DNA of 64,000 nucleotides. It comes from Betaproteobacteria bacterium (lineage in GTDB: Bacteria > Pseudomonadota > Gammaproteobacteria > Burkholderiales > Rhodocyclaceae). Location of the stretch: positions 62,001-126,000 of the forward strand of contig VEPL01000027.1 in the NCBI GenBank assembly GCA_012026885.1, given 5' to 3'. Made by a program: the position numbers and the translations under genes. The notes under the pieces are model-generated. The model worked only from the letters and a program-made list of their open reading frames with translations. It had not been told where the DNA came from and made no database searches. How positions within the stretch are numbered: the stretch's first letter is position 1; each line of letters begins with the position of its first letter. This document shows positions 12,443-21,555 of this stretch, piece after piece.

Positions 12443-13423
12443 TCAGGCGGCCAGCATCTGGGGGTTGAGCAGGTTGGGCGGACGCCGGCCGTCCAGCGCC
12501 GCGACCAGGTTGTCGATCGCGCACATGGCCATCGCCAGGCGCGTCGCGCGCGAGGACGAGCCGATATGCGGGGTGAGAACGACATTGTCGAGGTCGGCGA
12601 AGCGCGGGTCGAGCGCCGGTTCGTTCTCGAACACGTCGAGGCCGGCGCCGGCGATGCGCCTTTCCGCCAGCGCCGCGATCAGTGCGCCGTCATCGACGAT
12701 GCCGCCGCGAGCGACGTTGATCAGGTGCGCCGTCGGCTTCATCGCAGCCAGTTCTGCCGCACCGATTGCGTGGTGCGTAGCCGGCGAATACGGCAGCATC
12801 AGGACGAGGAAATCGCTTTCGCGCAACAGGGTCGCTTTGTCCACCCAGGTCGCGGCGCATTCGGTTTCCTGATCGGGGTGGAGGTGCTGGCGGTTGTGGT
12901 AGATGACGCGCATCGCGAAGCCGCCGGCGCGACGGGCGACAGCGCGCCCAATGCGGCCCATGCCGAGGATGCCCAGCGTCGCGTGATGGACATCCTGGCC
13001 GAACCAGCCGTCGTGGAATTTCCAGCCCTGCCACTGGCCGTTCCGCACCCAGCGGTCGGCTGCCACGATGCGGCGGGCCGACGCGAGGAGCAGCGCCCAG
13101 GCGGTGTCGGCGGTCGTGTCGTCGAGCACGCCCGGGGTATTGGTGGCCATGACGCCGGCAGCGGTGATCGCCGCAAGGTCGTAGTTGTTGTAGCCGACGG
13201 CCACGTTGCAGACGGCCTTGAGTCCAGCAGCACCGGCAAGCGTTTGCGCGTCGATGCGGTCGGAAAGCAGCGTGATGGCGCCGTCCTTGCCGGCCAGGCG
13301 GGCAGCGATCTCGGCCGGCGGCAACGCGCGGTCTTCCGGGTTGTAGTCGACCTCGAAGGCGGCATTCAGGCGGTCGATGGCCTCCGGGAAGAGGGCGCGG
13401 GTGACCAGGATTTTCGCTTTCAT
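12443..13423 (-). CDS. D-2-hydroxyacid dehydrogenase (glyoxylate/hydroxypyruvate reductase type)
   Basis: This 326-residue NAD(P)-dependent D-isomer-specific dehydrogenase has the GLKAVCNVAVGYNNYD segment, the Rossmann loop LGILGMGRIGRAVARR, the catalytic arginine in NVARGGIVDD and the catalytic histidine in LTPHIGSSS. It most resembles GhrB/GyaR-type enzymes, which reduce glyoxylate or hydroxypyruvate. With the GarR-like gene next to it, it suggests handling of glyoxylate, glycerate or a related 2-hydroxyacid taken up by the TRAP system encoded upstream. Confidence 0.87.
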   Translation of the reverse strand: MKAKILVTRALFPEAIDRLNAAFEVDYNPEDRALPPAEIAARLAGKDGAITLLSDRIDAQTLAGAAGLKAVCNVAVGYNNYDLAAITAAGVMATNTPGVLDDTTADTAWALLLASARRIVAADRWVRNGQWQGWKFHDGWFGQDVHHATLGILGMGRIGRAVARRAGGFAMRVIYHNRQHLHPDQETECAATWVDKATLLRESDFLVLMLPYSPATHHAIGAAELAAMKPTAHLINVARGGIVDDGALIAALAERRIAGAGLDVFENEPALDPRFADLDNVVLTPHIGSSSRATRLAMAMCAIDNLVAALDGRRPPNLLNPQMLAA

Positions 13424-13451
13424 GCGGCAGCCTCGTGATTGAACAAGAGCC

Positions 13452-15365
13452 TCACTTGTATAGCACCTGCGGCAGCCACAGCCCGATCTCAGGGAAGATG
13501 TAGAGCAGCGCCAGCGCGACGACCTGGATGCCCATGAATGGCAGCATGCCGGCGAAGATCTGGTTGAGCGTGACGTGCGGTGGCGATACTCCCTTCAAAT
13601 AGAAGGCCGCCATCGCCACCGGTGGCGACAGGAAGGCGGTCTGCAGGTTGAGCGCGACGAGCAGGCCGAAGAACAGCGGGTCGATATTGAAATGGGCGAG
13701 CAGCGGGATGAAGATCGGCATGAAGATGACGATGATCTCGGTCCATTCCAGCGGCCAGCCGAGGATGAAGATGATGGCCTGCGACAGGAGCATGAACTGC
13801 ACTGGCGTCAGGTCCATCGACAGCACCCATTTCTCGACCAGTTCCTGGCCGCCGAGCAGGGCGAACGCAGCCGAGAAGATCGAGGACCCGACGAACAGCC
13901 AGCACACCATCGCCGAGGTCTTGGCGGTCAGGAACACCGACTCCTTGACGACGCCGAAGGTCAGCTGGCGGTAGGCCGCGGCCAGGATGAAGCCGCCGAG
14001 GGCACCGACGGCTGCCGCCTCGGTCGGCGTCGCCAGGCCGAAGACGATGCTGCCGAGTACGGCGAGGATCATGATCGCCAGCGGGAAGAACGAGCTCAGC
14101 AGCATCTTGAAGATCTCGAGCCTGACGAAACTGAGCACGTAGTAGAAGGCGGCGGCGACGACTACAACTGCGGCAACCAGACCATAGAACCAACCCGGTG
14201 TCGGCAGCCGCTCGGCCTCGGCAGCCTGTTCTGCCGGCGGTTCGGCAAGGGCGGGAGCAGCGGGTGTCGCGGCAGCGCGGTCGGTTTCCGCCGGTGGTTC
14301 CTTGACACCGTCGCCTTCCGCGGCCGGCGGCTCGGCGAGGCCGCCGGAGTCCTCGACCGCGTTACCGCCGGCATCGCCCATCGCGACCAGGCCCTGGACG
14401 TCGTCGACCACCTCGGGGCGCGTGGCCAGGTGCCAGGTTCCGGCCAGCATCGCGAGCAGGGCGAGCAGCGGCAGCAGCGCCAGCACCATTTCCTTGAACG
14501 CCGTGCCACGGGCGACGCCGCCGACGCGGCCGGCCGCTGCGCGAGCCAGAGCCGGCAGCGCGCGGTGCGAGACCCGGTCGTTCAGCGCTTGCGCCGTCGG
14601 TGGCAGGTCAATATGGCGCTCTTCCATCGGCAGCGGCGGCGCCAGGTGCGGCTTCAGCTTGGCGAGAATGATCACGTAGACGATGTAGAGTCCGGCCAGC
14701 ATCAGGCCCGGGAAGAATGCCCCGGCGTAGAGCTGGACAACGGAGACGCCGGCGGTGGCGCCATAGACGATGAGCATCACCGAGGGCGGAATGAGGATGC
14801 CGAGGCAGCCGCCGGCGGTGATCGCCCCGGCCGACAAGCGCACGTCGTAGCCGGAGCGCAGCATGGCGGGGAAGGCGAGCAGGCCCATCAGCGTGACGAC
14901 GGCGCCGACGATGCCGGTGGCCGTCGCGAATATTGCGCAGGTGACCAGGGTCGCCACGGCCAGCGCGCCGGGCACACGCGCCAGCGACAGTTCGAGCGAG
15001 CGGAACAGCTTGGCGATCAGGTTGGCGCGCTCGACCAGGTAGCCCATGAAGACGAAGAGCGGGATCGAGATCAGCACGTCGTTGGTCATCACCGCGTACG
15101 CCCGTTGCACCATCAGGTCAAGCGTCTGGCGCACGGCGATGTCGGGGCTGCCGCTGCGGTAGGCTAGCCAGGCGAAGAAGACGCCCATGCCCATCAGCGT
15201 GAACGCGGTGGGGAAGCCGGCCATGATGGCGACGACGACCAGCGACAGCATGAGCAGTCCGAGGTGGCCGTTGGTCAGGTTGGACCAGGGCATGAAGATG
15301 GCGGTGACGAGAAGGATGGCCGCCATCAGCGAGAGGCCGAACCACAGTTCGCGGCGGATGGTCAT
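13452..15365 (-). CDS. dctM: TRAP transporter large permease DctM, enlarged
   Basis: This 637-residue membrane protein is the large permease of a TRAP transporter, where about 430 residues is usual. The start is ATG 15365, overlapping the dctQ stop. Family motifs frame the ends: GFPTAFTLMGMG and ILIPPSVMLIVYGATAG in the first half, FGLATPTEAAAVGALGG and NLQTAFLSPPVAMAAFYLKG in the second. Between them, residues of about 292-420 hold an extra hydrophobic helix, a roughly 75-residue Pro/Ala/Glu-rich linker (318-390) and a further helix (392-412). With DctQ and DctP it forms an ion-driven uptake system for an organic acid. Confidence 0.93.
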   Translation of the reverse strand: MTIRRELWFGLSLMAAILLVTAIFMPWSNLTNGHLGLLMLSLVVVAIMAGFPTAFTLMGMGVFFAWLAYRSGSPDIAVRQTLDLMVQRAYAVMTNDVLISIPLFVFMGYLVERANLIAKLFRSLELSLARVPGALAVATLVTCAIFATATGIVGAVVTLMGLLAFPAMLRSGYDVRLSAGAITAGGCLGILIPPSVMLIVYGATAGVSVVQLYAGAFFPGLMLAGLYIVYVIILAKLKPHLAPPLPMEERHIDLPPTAQALNDRVSHRALPALARAAAGRVGGVARGTAFKEMVLALLPLLALLAMLAGTWHLATRPEVVDDVQGLVAMGDAGGNAVEDSGGLAEPPAAEGDGVKEPPAETDRAAATPAAPALAEPPAEQAAEAERLPTPGWFYGLVAAVVVVAAAFYYVLSFVRLEIFKMLLSSFFPLAIMILAVLGSIVFGLATPTEAAAVGALGGFILAAAYRQLTFGVVKESVFLTAKTSAMVCWLFVGSSIFSAAFALLGGQELVEKWVLSMDLTPVQFMLLSQAIIFILGWPLEWTEIIVIFMPIFIPLLAHFNIDPLFFGLLVALNLQTAFLSPPVAMAAFYLKGVSPPHVTLNQIFAGMLPFMGIQVVALALLYIFPEIGLWLPQVLYK

Positions 15366-15997
15366 GGCTTGCCCCCGCCATTCGCGTCGTCGTGGGCGAC
15401 GACGTAGGCGTCGAGTGCAGCGATGTCCTTGTCGGTGACATGCACCATCGCCTTGAGCTTGTCGACGTCGACTTCCTCGACGTCCTGCTCGCGCGACGGC
15501 CATTCGCCGGTACGGATGCAGATGATGCAGCGGATGATCTCGACGACGCCCTGGAGCAGCAGGCCGAAGCCGGCCGCCGGGACGACGAACTTGAACGGCC
15601 ACAGGGGCAGCGGCTCGGGCGAGAAGGTGTTTTCGCGGATGGCGAAAGATTCCTCGGCGGAAATCATGCCCGCGTAGGACAGCGCAAAGATGCCGGGGAT
15701 GAAGAAGACGATGTAGAGGATAAGGTCGATCCGTGCCTGCGTGCGCGGCTGGAAAAAGCCGTAGAGCACGTCGCCGCGCACGTGGCCCTGCTTGGACAGC
15801 GTGTAGGCGCCGGCCATCATGAACAGTGTGCCGTAGAGCATGATCTGGGCGTCGAGAACCCAGGCGTGCGGCGTATTCAGCGCATAGCGCGAGAACACTT
15901 CCCAGGAAATCAGCGCGGTCAACACCACGATGCTCCAGGCGAACGTATGTCCGGCCCAGGTCGACAGCTTGTCGATGAATAGCAACAGTTTTTGCAT
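15362..15997 (-). CDS. dctQ: TRAP transporter small permease DctQ
   Basis: The 211-residue protein has about four membrane helices and the DctQ pattern (WAGHTFAWSIVVLTALISWEVFSRY... then a helix ending in a conserved P near VVPAAGFGLLLQGVVEIIR). It pairs with DctM in the membrane. The C-terminal 50 residues form a charged cytoplasmic tail, longer than in many DctQ proteins. Its stop overlaps the dctM start (ATGA in the minus sense), so the two are coupled. dctP lies 70 bases upstream. Confidence 0.88.
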   Translation of the reverse strand: MQKLLLFIDKLSTWAGHTFAWSIVVLTALISWEVFSRYALNTPHAWVLDAQIMLYGTLFMMAGAYTLSKQGHVRGDVLYGFFQPRTQARIDLILYIVFFIPGIFALSYAGMISAEESFAIRENTFSPEPLPLWPFKFVVPAAGFGLLLQGVVEIIRCIICIRTGEWPSREQDVEEVDVDKLKAMVHVTDKDIAALDAYVVAHDDANGGGKP

Positions 15998-16067
15998 GGC
16001 CCCCCCTTTGCCCGCCAGCGGGTGAAACGGGCGGGGCGGCCACCGGCGCCGCCCCGCGCAGCGCCGC

Positions 16068-17216
16068 TTAGCCCTTCTTGGCGGCGAAGTAGTGGTTGTA
16101 GGCCATCTTGTAGTCGACCAGCGTGTCGTTCTGCCACTTGCCGGCGCGCTGGGCGAAGGTTCGCATCGACTCGAGCACCTTTGCGAACATCGGGTTGTCG
16201 GCGCTCTTGGTGGCGATGACCTTGTCCCAGGCCGCCAACTGGGCCTTGAGGATGGCGTCCGGCGTCTTCCAGAACTTGACGCCGGCCTTCTGCATTTCGC
16301 CGTAATCGGTCGAGTAGCGGTCGATCGCCTTCCAGCTCATGTCGGCCGAAGCGGCCTGCACGGCATAGTCGATGATGTGCTTCAGTTCGGTCGGCAACGC
16401 CTCGTAGCGCTTCTTGTTGAAGAGGATCTCGAACTGCTCCGAGCACTGGTGGAAGCTCTGCAGCATGCAGTGCTTGGTTACATCCGGGAATCCGAGCAGC
16501 TTGTCGGACGAGGCGTTGTTGAATTCGGCCGCGTCGAGCAGACCGCGATCCAGCGCCGGTACGATTTCGGCACCCGGTAGCGGGTTGACCGCGGCACCGA
16601 GCTCCTTGTAGATGTCGACGGCGAGGCCGACGGTGCGGAACTTGACGCCCTTCATGTCGTCCGCCTTGGTCACCGGCTTCTTGAACCAGCCGAACGGCTG
16701 GGTCGGCATCGGTCCGTAGAGGAAGGACTGGACGTCGAGGTTGAGGCTCTTGTAGATCTCGTCGAGCAGCGCCTTGCCACCGCCGTAGTTGTGCCAGGCG
16801 AGGACCATGTTGGGATCCATGCCGAAGGCCGGGCCGGAGCCCCACAGCGCCACCGCACTGTTCTTGCCGTACCAGTAGGCGACGACGCCGTGGCCGCCGT
16901 CGAGCGTGCCCTTGCTGACAGCGTCGAGCAGCTCGAAGGCCTTGACCACGGCGCCAGCCGGCAGCACCTCGATCTTCAGCTTGCCGCCCGACATCTCGTT
17001 GACCTTCTTGGCGAAGTCCAGCGCGTATTCGTGGAAGATGTCCTTGGCCGGCCACGTCGACTGCCAGCGCATGCTGATCGGCGACTGGGCGACGGCGATC
17101 ATCGGGAATCCGGCGACCGCGGCGCCGCCCGCGCCGGCCGCGGCGGTGGTCAGGAACTTGCGCCGCGAGGACTTCGCCGGCGCCTGCTTGTCGCTACCTT
17201 TGCTTTCATTTTCCAT
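16068..17216 (-). CDS. dctP: TRAP transporter substrate-binding protein DctP, Tat-exported
   Basis: This 382-residue periplasmic binding protein has a twin-arginine leader (SSRRKFLTTAAAGAGG then AVAGFPMIAVAQ), suggesting folded export. The body matches the TRAP DctP/TAXI-independent family: MRWQSTWPAKDIFHEYALDFAKKVNEMSGG, then the ligand strand region VKFRTVGLAVDIYKELGAAVNPLPGAEIVPALDRG. The family of long, Tat-exported DctP proteins includes binders of mannitol, keto acids and other organic acids; the ligand is not predictable here. First gene of the transporter set, preceded by iclR in the same direction. Confidence 0.9.
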   Translation of the reverse strand: MENESKGSDKQAPAKSSRRKFLTTAAAGAGGAAVAGFPMIAVAQSPISMRWQSTWPAKDIFHEYALDFAKKVNEMSGGKLKIEVLPAGAVVKAFELLDAVSKGTLDGGHGVVAYWYGKNSAVALWGSGPAFGMDPNMVLAWHNYGGGKALLDEIYKSLNLDVQSFLYGPMPTQPFGWFKKPVTKADDMKGVKFRTVGLAVDIYKELGAAVNPLPGAEIVPALDRGLLDAAEFNNASSDKLLGFPDVTKHCMLQSFHQCSEQFEILFNKKRYEALPTELKHIIDYAVQAASADMSWKAIDRYSTDYGEMQKAGVKFWKTPDAILKAQLAAWDKVIATKSADNPMFAKVLESMRTFAQRAGKWQNDTLVDYKMAYNHYFAAKKG

Positions 17217-17306
17217 GTTTGTCTCCTCTTGTGGACCTCCATCGAGGTAAGGCTACCTCAGCTCTGCAACCGGCCCGCCGGAATTGTGCGGGCCGCCTGA
17301 CTCCCT

Positions 17307-18092
17307 TCAGCGCAGCAGTTTCAAGCGGTTCTGCAGCGCCTGGGCCAGTTCCTTCAGGGCGACAATCGTCTCGGCCTGGCGGGATTGGCTCATCTGTCCC
17401 TTGATGGTGCTGACCGCAACGGCTGCCAGCACCGGGCCGCCGTCGGGGTCGTGGATGGGCACGCCGATGCAGGACATGCCGGCATGGGTTTCCTCGTCGT
17501 CGATCGCGTAGCCGAGGCGACGCACGGCGTCGAGGTCGGCCAGCAGTGACTTGACGGTACGGCAGCTGCGCGCCGTCAGGCGTGGCAACGGCCGGCCGCG
17601 GAAGAGGGCGCGGATGGCGGCGTCGTCGAGCGTGCTGATCAGCGACTTGCCGGTGGCCGTGCAGCTGACCGGCAGGCGCATGCCGATCCGGTAGGTCAGC
17701 CCGATGGCCTGGCCGCCATTGCGGCAGGCGATATAGACCACCTCGCTGCCGTCGCGGATCGCCAGCACGGCGCCGCCCGCGTCGAGCCCCGGCAGGCTGG
17801 CGAGCGCCTGGTCGAACTCACGAGTAAGGTCGGTGCGGGCCAGATAGGCATGGGCGAGATCGACGACGCGCGTGCCCAGATGATAGGTACCGTCTTCGTA
17901 GCGGTGCAGCAGGCCGGACAGCGTCAGGCTGGTGCACAGGCTCAGCGTCGAACTCTTCGGCAGCCCCATGCGGGTGCTCAGGTCGCCGAGGGGGAGCGGG
18001 TCGCGCGAGGCGGCGAGTTCGTCGAGCAGGCGTGCCGCCTTCAGCACCGAGGGAACGGTGGCCTTGGGGAGTTCCCTTGCCTGCGCACGCAC
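17307..18092 (-). CDS. IclR family transcriptional regulator
   Basis: The 261-residue regulator has an N-terminal winged helix-turn-helix (residues of about 12-75, LGDLSTRMGLPKSSTLSLCTSL) and a C-terminal GAF-like effector domain, with RIGMRLPVSCTATGKSLIS and the DDEETHAGMSCIGVPI loop of IclR proteins. A GTG start at 18092 with GAAAGGA about 10 bases upstream is the best choice. It sits between the TRAP operon and the divergent mmsA, so it probably controls both. Candidate operator palindromes lie at 18193-18225. Confidence 0.9.
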   Translation of the reverse strand: MRAQARELPKATVPSVLKAARLLDELAASRDPLPLGDLSTRMGLPKSSTLSLCTSLTLSGLLHRYEDGTYHLGTRVVDLAHAYLARTDLTREFDQALASLPGLDAGGAVLAIRDGSEVVYIACRNGGQAIGLTYRIGMRLPVSCTATGKSLISTLDDAAIRALFRGRPLPRLTARSCRTVKSLLADLDAVRRLGYAIDDEETHAGMSCIGVPIHDPDGGPVLAAVAVSTIKGQMSQSRQAETIVALKELAQALQNRLKLLR

Positions 18093-18192
18093 TGCCGGAT
18101 GTCCTTTCCCGCGGAAGTTTCCCGCGCACTGAACCGAAGTCGTGAAGCTTTGTCTATCCTACCCGAAACAAGTTCAAAATAAAGCACGTCGT

Positions 18193-18225
18193 TCATATCC
18201 ATGAATACCCGGAGTCGACTCCGGC
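18193..18225. promoter_or_regulatory. Candidate IclR operators between iclR and mmsA
   Basis: Two perfect inverted repeats lie close together in the 161-base divergent region: TTCAT-ATCC-ATGAA (18193-18206) and a 16-base palindrome CCGGAGTCGACTCCGG (18210-18225). They sit 28-60 bases before the mmsA start, where a regulator or an RNA hairpin would affect it. Assignment to the adjacent IclR protein is inference. Confidence 0.4.
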
Positions 18226-18253
18226 TCGCCGGGGCTCTCCCGAGGAGGTTCGC

Positions 18254-19777
18254 ATGGCCAGTTCCGAAGCCACACCCCACGCCGCTGCAGCGGTGCTCGA
18301 TCACTACATCGCCGGCCGGCGCGTGGCGCCGGCCGGCAGCCGCGGCGCCGCTGTCATCGCTCCGTCCACCGGGCAGGTGAGCGCCCGCGTCCCGCTCGCC
18401 GGGGCAGGCGAAGTCGCTGCGGCCGTGGCGGCTGCGGCCGCGGCACTGCCGGGCTGGTCGGCGGCGCCGCCCTTGCGGCGGGCGCGCGTCCTGCAGCGCT
18501 TTCGCGAATTGCTCGAACGCCATCGCGACGATCTCGCACGCATCATCACCCGCGAGCACGGCAAAGTGCTCGACGACGCGCGTGGCGAGGTGGTGCGCGG
18601 CACCGAGGTCGTAGAGTTCGCATGCGGCATCCCGCACCTGCTGAAAGGCGAGCACTCGGCGGAGATTGGTGCCGGCGTCGACAGCTGGTCGCTGCGCCAG
18701 CCGGTCGGCGTTTGCGCCGGCATCACCCCGTTCAATTTTCCGGTCATGGTGCCGATGTGGATGTTTCCGGTCGCGCTCGCATGCGGCAATACCTTTGTCC
18801 TCAAGCCTTCGGAGCGCGACCCGTCGGCCAGCCTGTTCGTCGCCGACCTGCTGGCCGAGGCGGGCCTGCCGCCAGGTGTCTTCAACGTCGTTCACGGCGA
18901 CAAGGAGACGGTCGATGCGCTACTCGATGACCCGCGTGTGGCGGCGGTCAGCTTCGTCGGGTCGACGCCGGTTGCCGAGGCCATCTACACGGTGGGCAGT
19001 GCTGCCGGCAAGCGGGTGCAGGCACTTGGCGGCGCCAAGAACCATTTGGTCGTGATGCCCGACGCCGATCTCGACCAGGCAGTCGACGCCCTGGTCGGTG
19101 CCGCCTACGGTTCCGCCGGTGAGCGCTGCATGGCGATCTCGGTCGCGGTCGCGGTTGGCGGCATTGCCGACGAGCTGGTCGCACGCCTCGCCGAGCGCGC
19201 ACGCACGTTGAAGGTCGGGCCGGGACTCGAGCCGGGCATGGAGATGGGGCCGCTGGTCACCGCCGCTCATCGCGACCGCGTCTCGGGCTACGTCGCTACC
19301 GGCGTCGCCGAGGGTGCGCAACTGGTGGTCGATGGCCGCGGACTACAGGTCGCCGGCCACCCGGACGGCTTCTTTCTCGGCGGTTGTCTCTTCGACCACG
19401 TCAAGCCGGCGATGCGCATCTACCGCGAGGAGATTTTCGGGCCGGTCCTGTGCGTCGTCCGGGTGCCGGACTTCGCTGCCGCGGTCGACCTGGTAAACCG
19501 GCACGAATTCGCCAATGGCACCGCGATCTTCACGCGCAGCGGCCATGCAGCGCGGGAGTTCGCCGCCCGCATCGAGGTCGGCATGGTCGGCATCAACGTG
19601 CCGATTCCGGTGCCGATGGCCTTCCACAGCTTCGGCGGATGGAAGCGCTCGCTGTTCGGCGACCATGCCGTGCACGGCCCGGAAGGGGTGCGCTTCTACA
19701 CGCGGCTGAAGACCGTGACGTCACGCTGGCCGGATGATCCTCCCGGCGGCGCCAGCTTCGTCATGCCGACTCACTGA
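18254..19777 (+). CDS. mmsA: CoA-acylating methylmalonate-semialdehyde dehydrogenase MmsA
   Basis: The 507-residue aldehyde dehydrogenase matches the MMSDH/IolA subfamily, which converts methylmalonate (or malonate) semialdehyde plus CoA and NAD+ to propionyl- (or acetyl-) CoA and CO2. The motif [17 protein letters not shown] and the catalytic Cys292 in [10 protein letters not shown] are diagnostic. GAGG lies about 8 bases before ATG 18254. It is divergent from iclR and the TRAP/hydroxyacid operon, suggesting joint regulation. A decayed copy of the segment at 19277-19356 occurs at 24776-24853. Confidence 0.93.
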   Translation: MASSEATPHAAAAVLDHYIAGRRVAPAGSRGAAVIAPSTGQVSARVPLAGAGEVAAAVAAAAAALPGWSAAPPLRRARVLQRFRELLERHRDDLARIITREHGKVLDDARGEVVRGTEVVEFACGIPHLLKGEHSAEIGAGVDSWSLRQPVGVCAGITPFNFPVMVPMWMFPVALACGNTFVLKPSERDPSASLFVADLLAEAGLPPGVFNVVHGDKETVDALLDDPRVAAVSFVGSTPVAEAIYTVGSAAGKRVQALGGAKNHLVVMPDADLDQAVDALVGAAYGSAGERCMAISVAVAVGGIADELVARLAERARTLKVGPGLEPGMEMGPLVTAAHRDRVSGYVATGVAEGAQLVVDGRGLQVAGHPDGFFLGGCLFDHVKPAMRIYREEIFGPVLCVVRVPDFAAAVDLVNRHEFANGTAIFTRSGHAAREFAARIEVGMVGINVPIPVPMAFHSFGGWKRSLFGDHAVHGPEGVRFYTRLKTVTSRWPDDPPGGASFVMPTH

Positions 19778-19820
19778 ACGACGGCGGCCGCGCTTTTGGC
19801 GCCGTGTGCTCCGCCGGCGG

Positions 19821-20687
19821 TCAGTCACCGAACGCGGCAGACGCTTTCATGGCCTTGCGCAATGCGTCGAAGTCAGCATCGCTGGCTTCCAGGAAGCCAT
19901 TGCGGTCGAGGGGATCGAGCCCCGGCCCGGTAAGGCCCAACAATGCCGCCTTGAGCGCCCTGGCGAGCGCCGGCTCGAGCTGGGCGCTGGCGGCCCAGGC
20001 CTGAGTCGGGCTGGGGAAGCGCGCGAGTTCGCGCAGTCCCTTGTCGGCCGCGTATTTCTTGAAGGTCTTTTCGTTGCAAGACCCGGCATCATGGCTGCCA
20101 CTGGCCACGGCGAAAATCACCTTGTCGTGGCGCCCGAGATAGTCGAACCCCGCGAGGTCGCGTGCCTTGATGCCGTTCCGAAACAGCTCCGCCTGCGCCA
20201 GATAGCGGCCGGTCGTCGAACTGGGGTCGCCGAAGGCATACTTCTTCCCACGCAGTTCGGAAATTTTCCGGATCGGCGAATCCTTGCGAACGAACATGAC
20301 ACCATCGAAGGTCTTGTCGCCGTCATGCGCTTCCACCACCAGCAGCTTCAGGCCCGGCGCCTTCTGCTTGGCGAGTACGTAGGATGCCGGTCCCAGCCGG
20401 GAAAAGTCGACATCGCCACGGGCGATGGCGAGCAGGCCTTCCTCGTAGGTGGGGAAGATGCGTACCTCGATGCGAACGTCGAGGCCCTGCCGCGCGAGGT
20501 TGTCCTGCAGATCCTTCTGGAGGGGCGCGAGCTTGCGCAATTCTTCCGACGGGCGCTCGGTCGCGTAGCTGCCGAGGCGCAGTGCGCGCGTTTCCCCGGC
20601 CACCGTGCCGGCAGCTGCGAATCCCGCAAGTGCCAGGGCGGCGACGGCCAGCGGGCGGCGCAGGGAGCGAAAGCCGTTGCGGGTCAT
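19821..20687 (-). CDS. Orphan PhnD-like phosphate/phosphonate-type binding protein
   Basis: The 288-residue exported protein has a basic N-terminus and a hydrophobic signal (PLAVAALALAGFAAAGTVAG), then a PhnD-like periplasmic binding fold: LRLGSYATERPSEELRKLAPLQKDL, FSRLGPASYVLA, and the anion loop GDPSSTTGRYLAQAELF. The family binds phosphonate, phosphite or phosphate. No ABC permease or ATPase is encoded nearby, so it may act as a sensor input rather than in uptake. The start at ATG 20687 has AAGG upstream. It lies 4 bases after the CYTH-like gene and is probably co-transcribed with it. Confidence 0.82.
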   Translation of the reverse strand: MTRNGFRSLRRPLAVAALALAGFAAAGTVAGETRALRLGSYATERPSEELRKLAPLQKDLQDNLARQGLDVRIEVRIFPTYEEGLLAIARGDVDFSRLGPASYVLAKQKAPGLKLLVVEAHDGDKTFDGVMFVRKDSPIRKISELRGKKYAFGDPSSTTGRYLAQAELFRNGIKARDLAGFDYLGRHDKVIFAVASGSHDAGSCNEKTFKKYAADKGLRELARFPSPTQAWAASAQLEPALARALKAALLGLTGPGLDPLDRNGFLEASDADFDALRKAMKASAAFGD

Positions 20688-20691
20688 CTGC

Positions 20692-21555
20692 CTACCTTGA
20701 TTGAACGATATCGATCGACGAGACCGGGTTGTCGACGGTGAATATCGGCGGCAGGGCCATGAACAGTCCACTGGCCTGCAGCGCCAGGTAAAGGTCGTTG
20801 GTGGCGGCGATTCCGGCGTGGTCCCATTCGCCGCCGAATTTCTCGCTGACCTTGAACGACAGTTCGGATTCGAGCAAGGTGCCACCCTTCGTCTCCCAGC
20901 GGTTGACCAGCATCCAGCTTGATATCCGGGTGCGGTTCCAATTGACGGCCATGTCGTCGAACACCGCTTCGTCCCAGCGCGAGACTTCCTTGAGCGGCGT
21001 GGTGGCCGGAAGCAGCGTATTCAGGCCCGGGAAGAATGTGGAGAAGAAACCCAAGGTGGTCACGTCCGTGCGCCGACCCTTGAGAAACAGCGATCCGGAG
21101 GCACAGAACTTGACGTTGTCGAAATGCAGGTCCTGTTCCAGCTTGAATTTCGTGTCGTGCTTCCGGTAATTGCCGGAACGGCGTATGTCCGGGTAGCACA
21201 GCGAATTCACCGGTTTGTCGAAAAGTATTTCGGGCAAGAAGGCGTGTTGCTTGCACTTGAGCTTGGTGCGCTTGTCGGTGGCTTCGATGGCCAGCGTGAG
21301 CTGGTGGCGCTTCAGTTCCCAGTGAGCGGTGTCGTAACGGATGCCTGCGCGCCGCCAGAGGTTATTGACGAAGCGCGCCGTGCTGCGGTTGTCGTCGGCG
21401 AGCAGTGCCACCGCGTGCGAAACCGCATCCGTGACAGCGAGGAAGAGGGCCTCGTCCGTCCTCCCGGGCGCCCGCTGGCCGCGCCCGAGCGCCCCGTCCA
21501 GATCGACCTTCATCTGGAACTCCTTGCTCTTCTGGTGTTGCGGCTTCTTCGACAT
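20692..21555 (-). CDS. Probable CYTH-like domain protein of unknown function
   Basis: I do not firmly recognise this 287-residue protein. The layout resembles a CYTH (triphosphate tunnel) domain: an E12-x-Q14-x-K16 strand in KEFQMKVDLD where the family has ExExK, a YDT motif at residues 74-76, then HQLTLAIEATDKRTKLKCK, matching the family's alternating basic strands. No signal peptide is evident. The second acidic residue of ExExK is Gln here, so catalysis may be altered. The start at ATG 21555 (MSKKPQHQ) was chosen; the frame extends further but without support. It is followed 4 bases later by the PhnD-like gene and divergent from a histidine kinase gene. Confidence 0.5.
   Translation of the reverse strand: MSKKPQHQKSKEFQMKVDLDGALGRGQRAPGRTDEALFLAVTDAVSHAVALLADDNRSTARFVNNLWRRAGIRYDTAHWELKRHQLTLAIEATDKRTKLKCKQHAFLPEILFDKPVNSLCYPDIRRSGNYRKHDTKFKLEQDLHFDNVKFCASGSLFLKGRRTDVTTLGFFSTFFPGLNTLLPATTPLKEVSRWDEAVFDDMAVNWNRTRISSWMLVNRWETKGGTLLESELSFKVSEKFGGEWDHAGIAATNDLYLALQASGLFMALPPIFTVDNPVSSIDIVQSR

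Noticed and set aside
19778-19821. CCGCCGGCGG palindrome between mmsA and the PhnD-like gene
   Set aside because: Short, GC-only and overlapping a stop codon; not enough for a terminator call.
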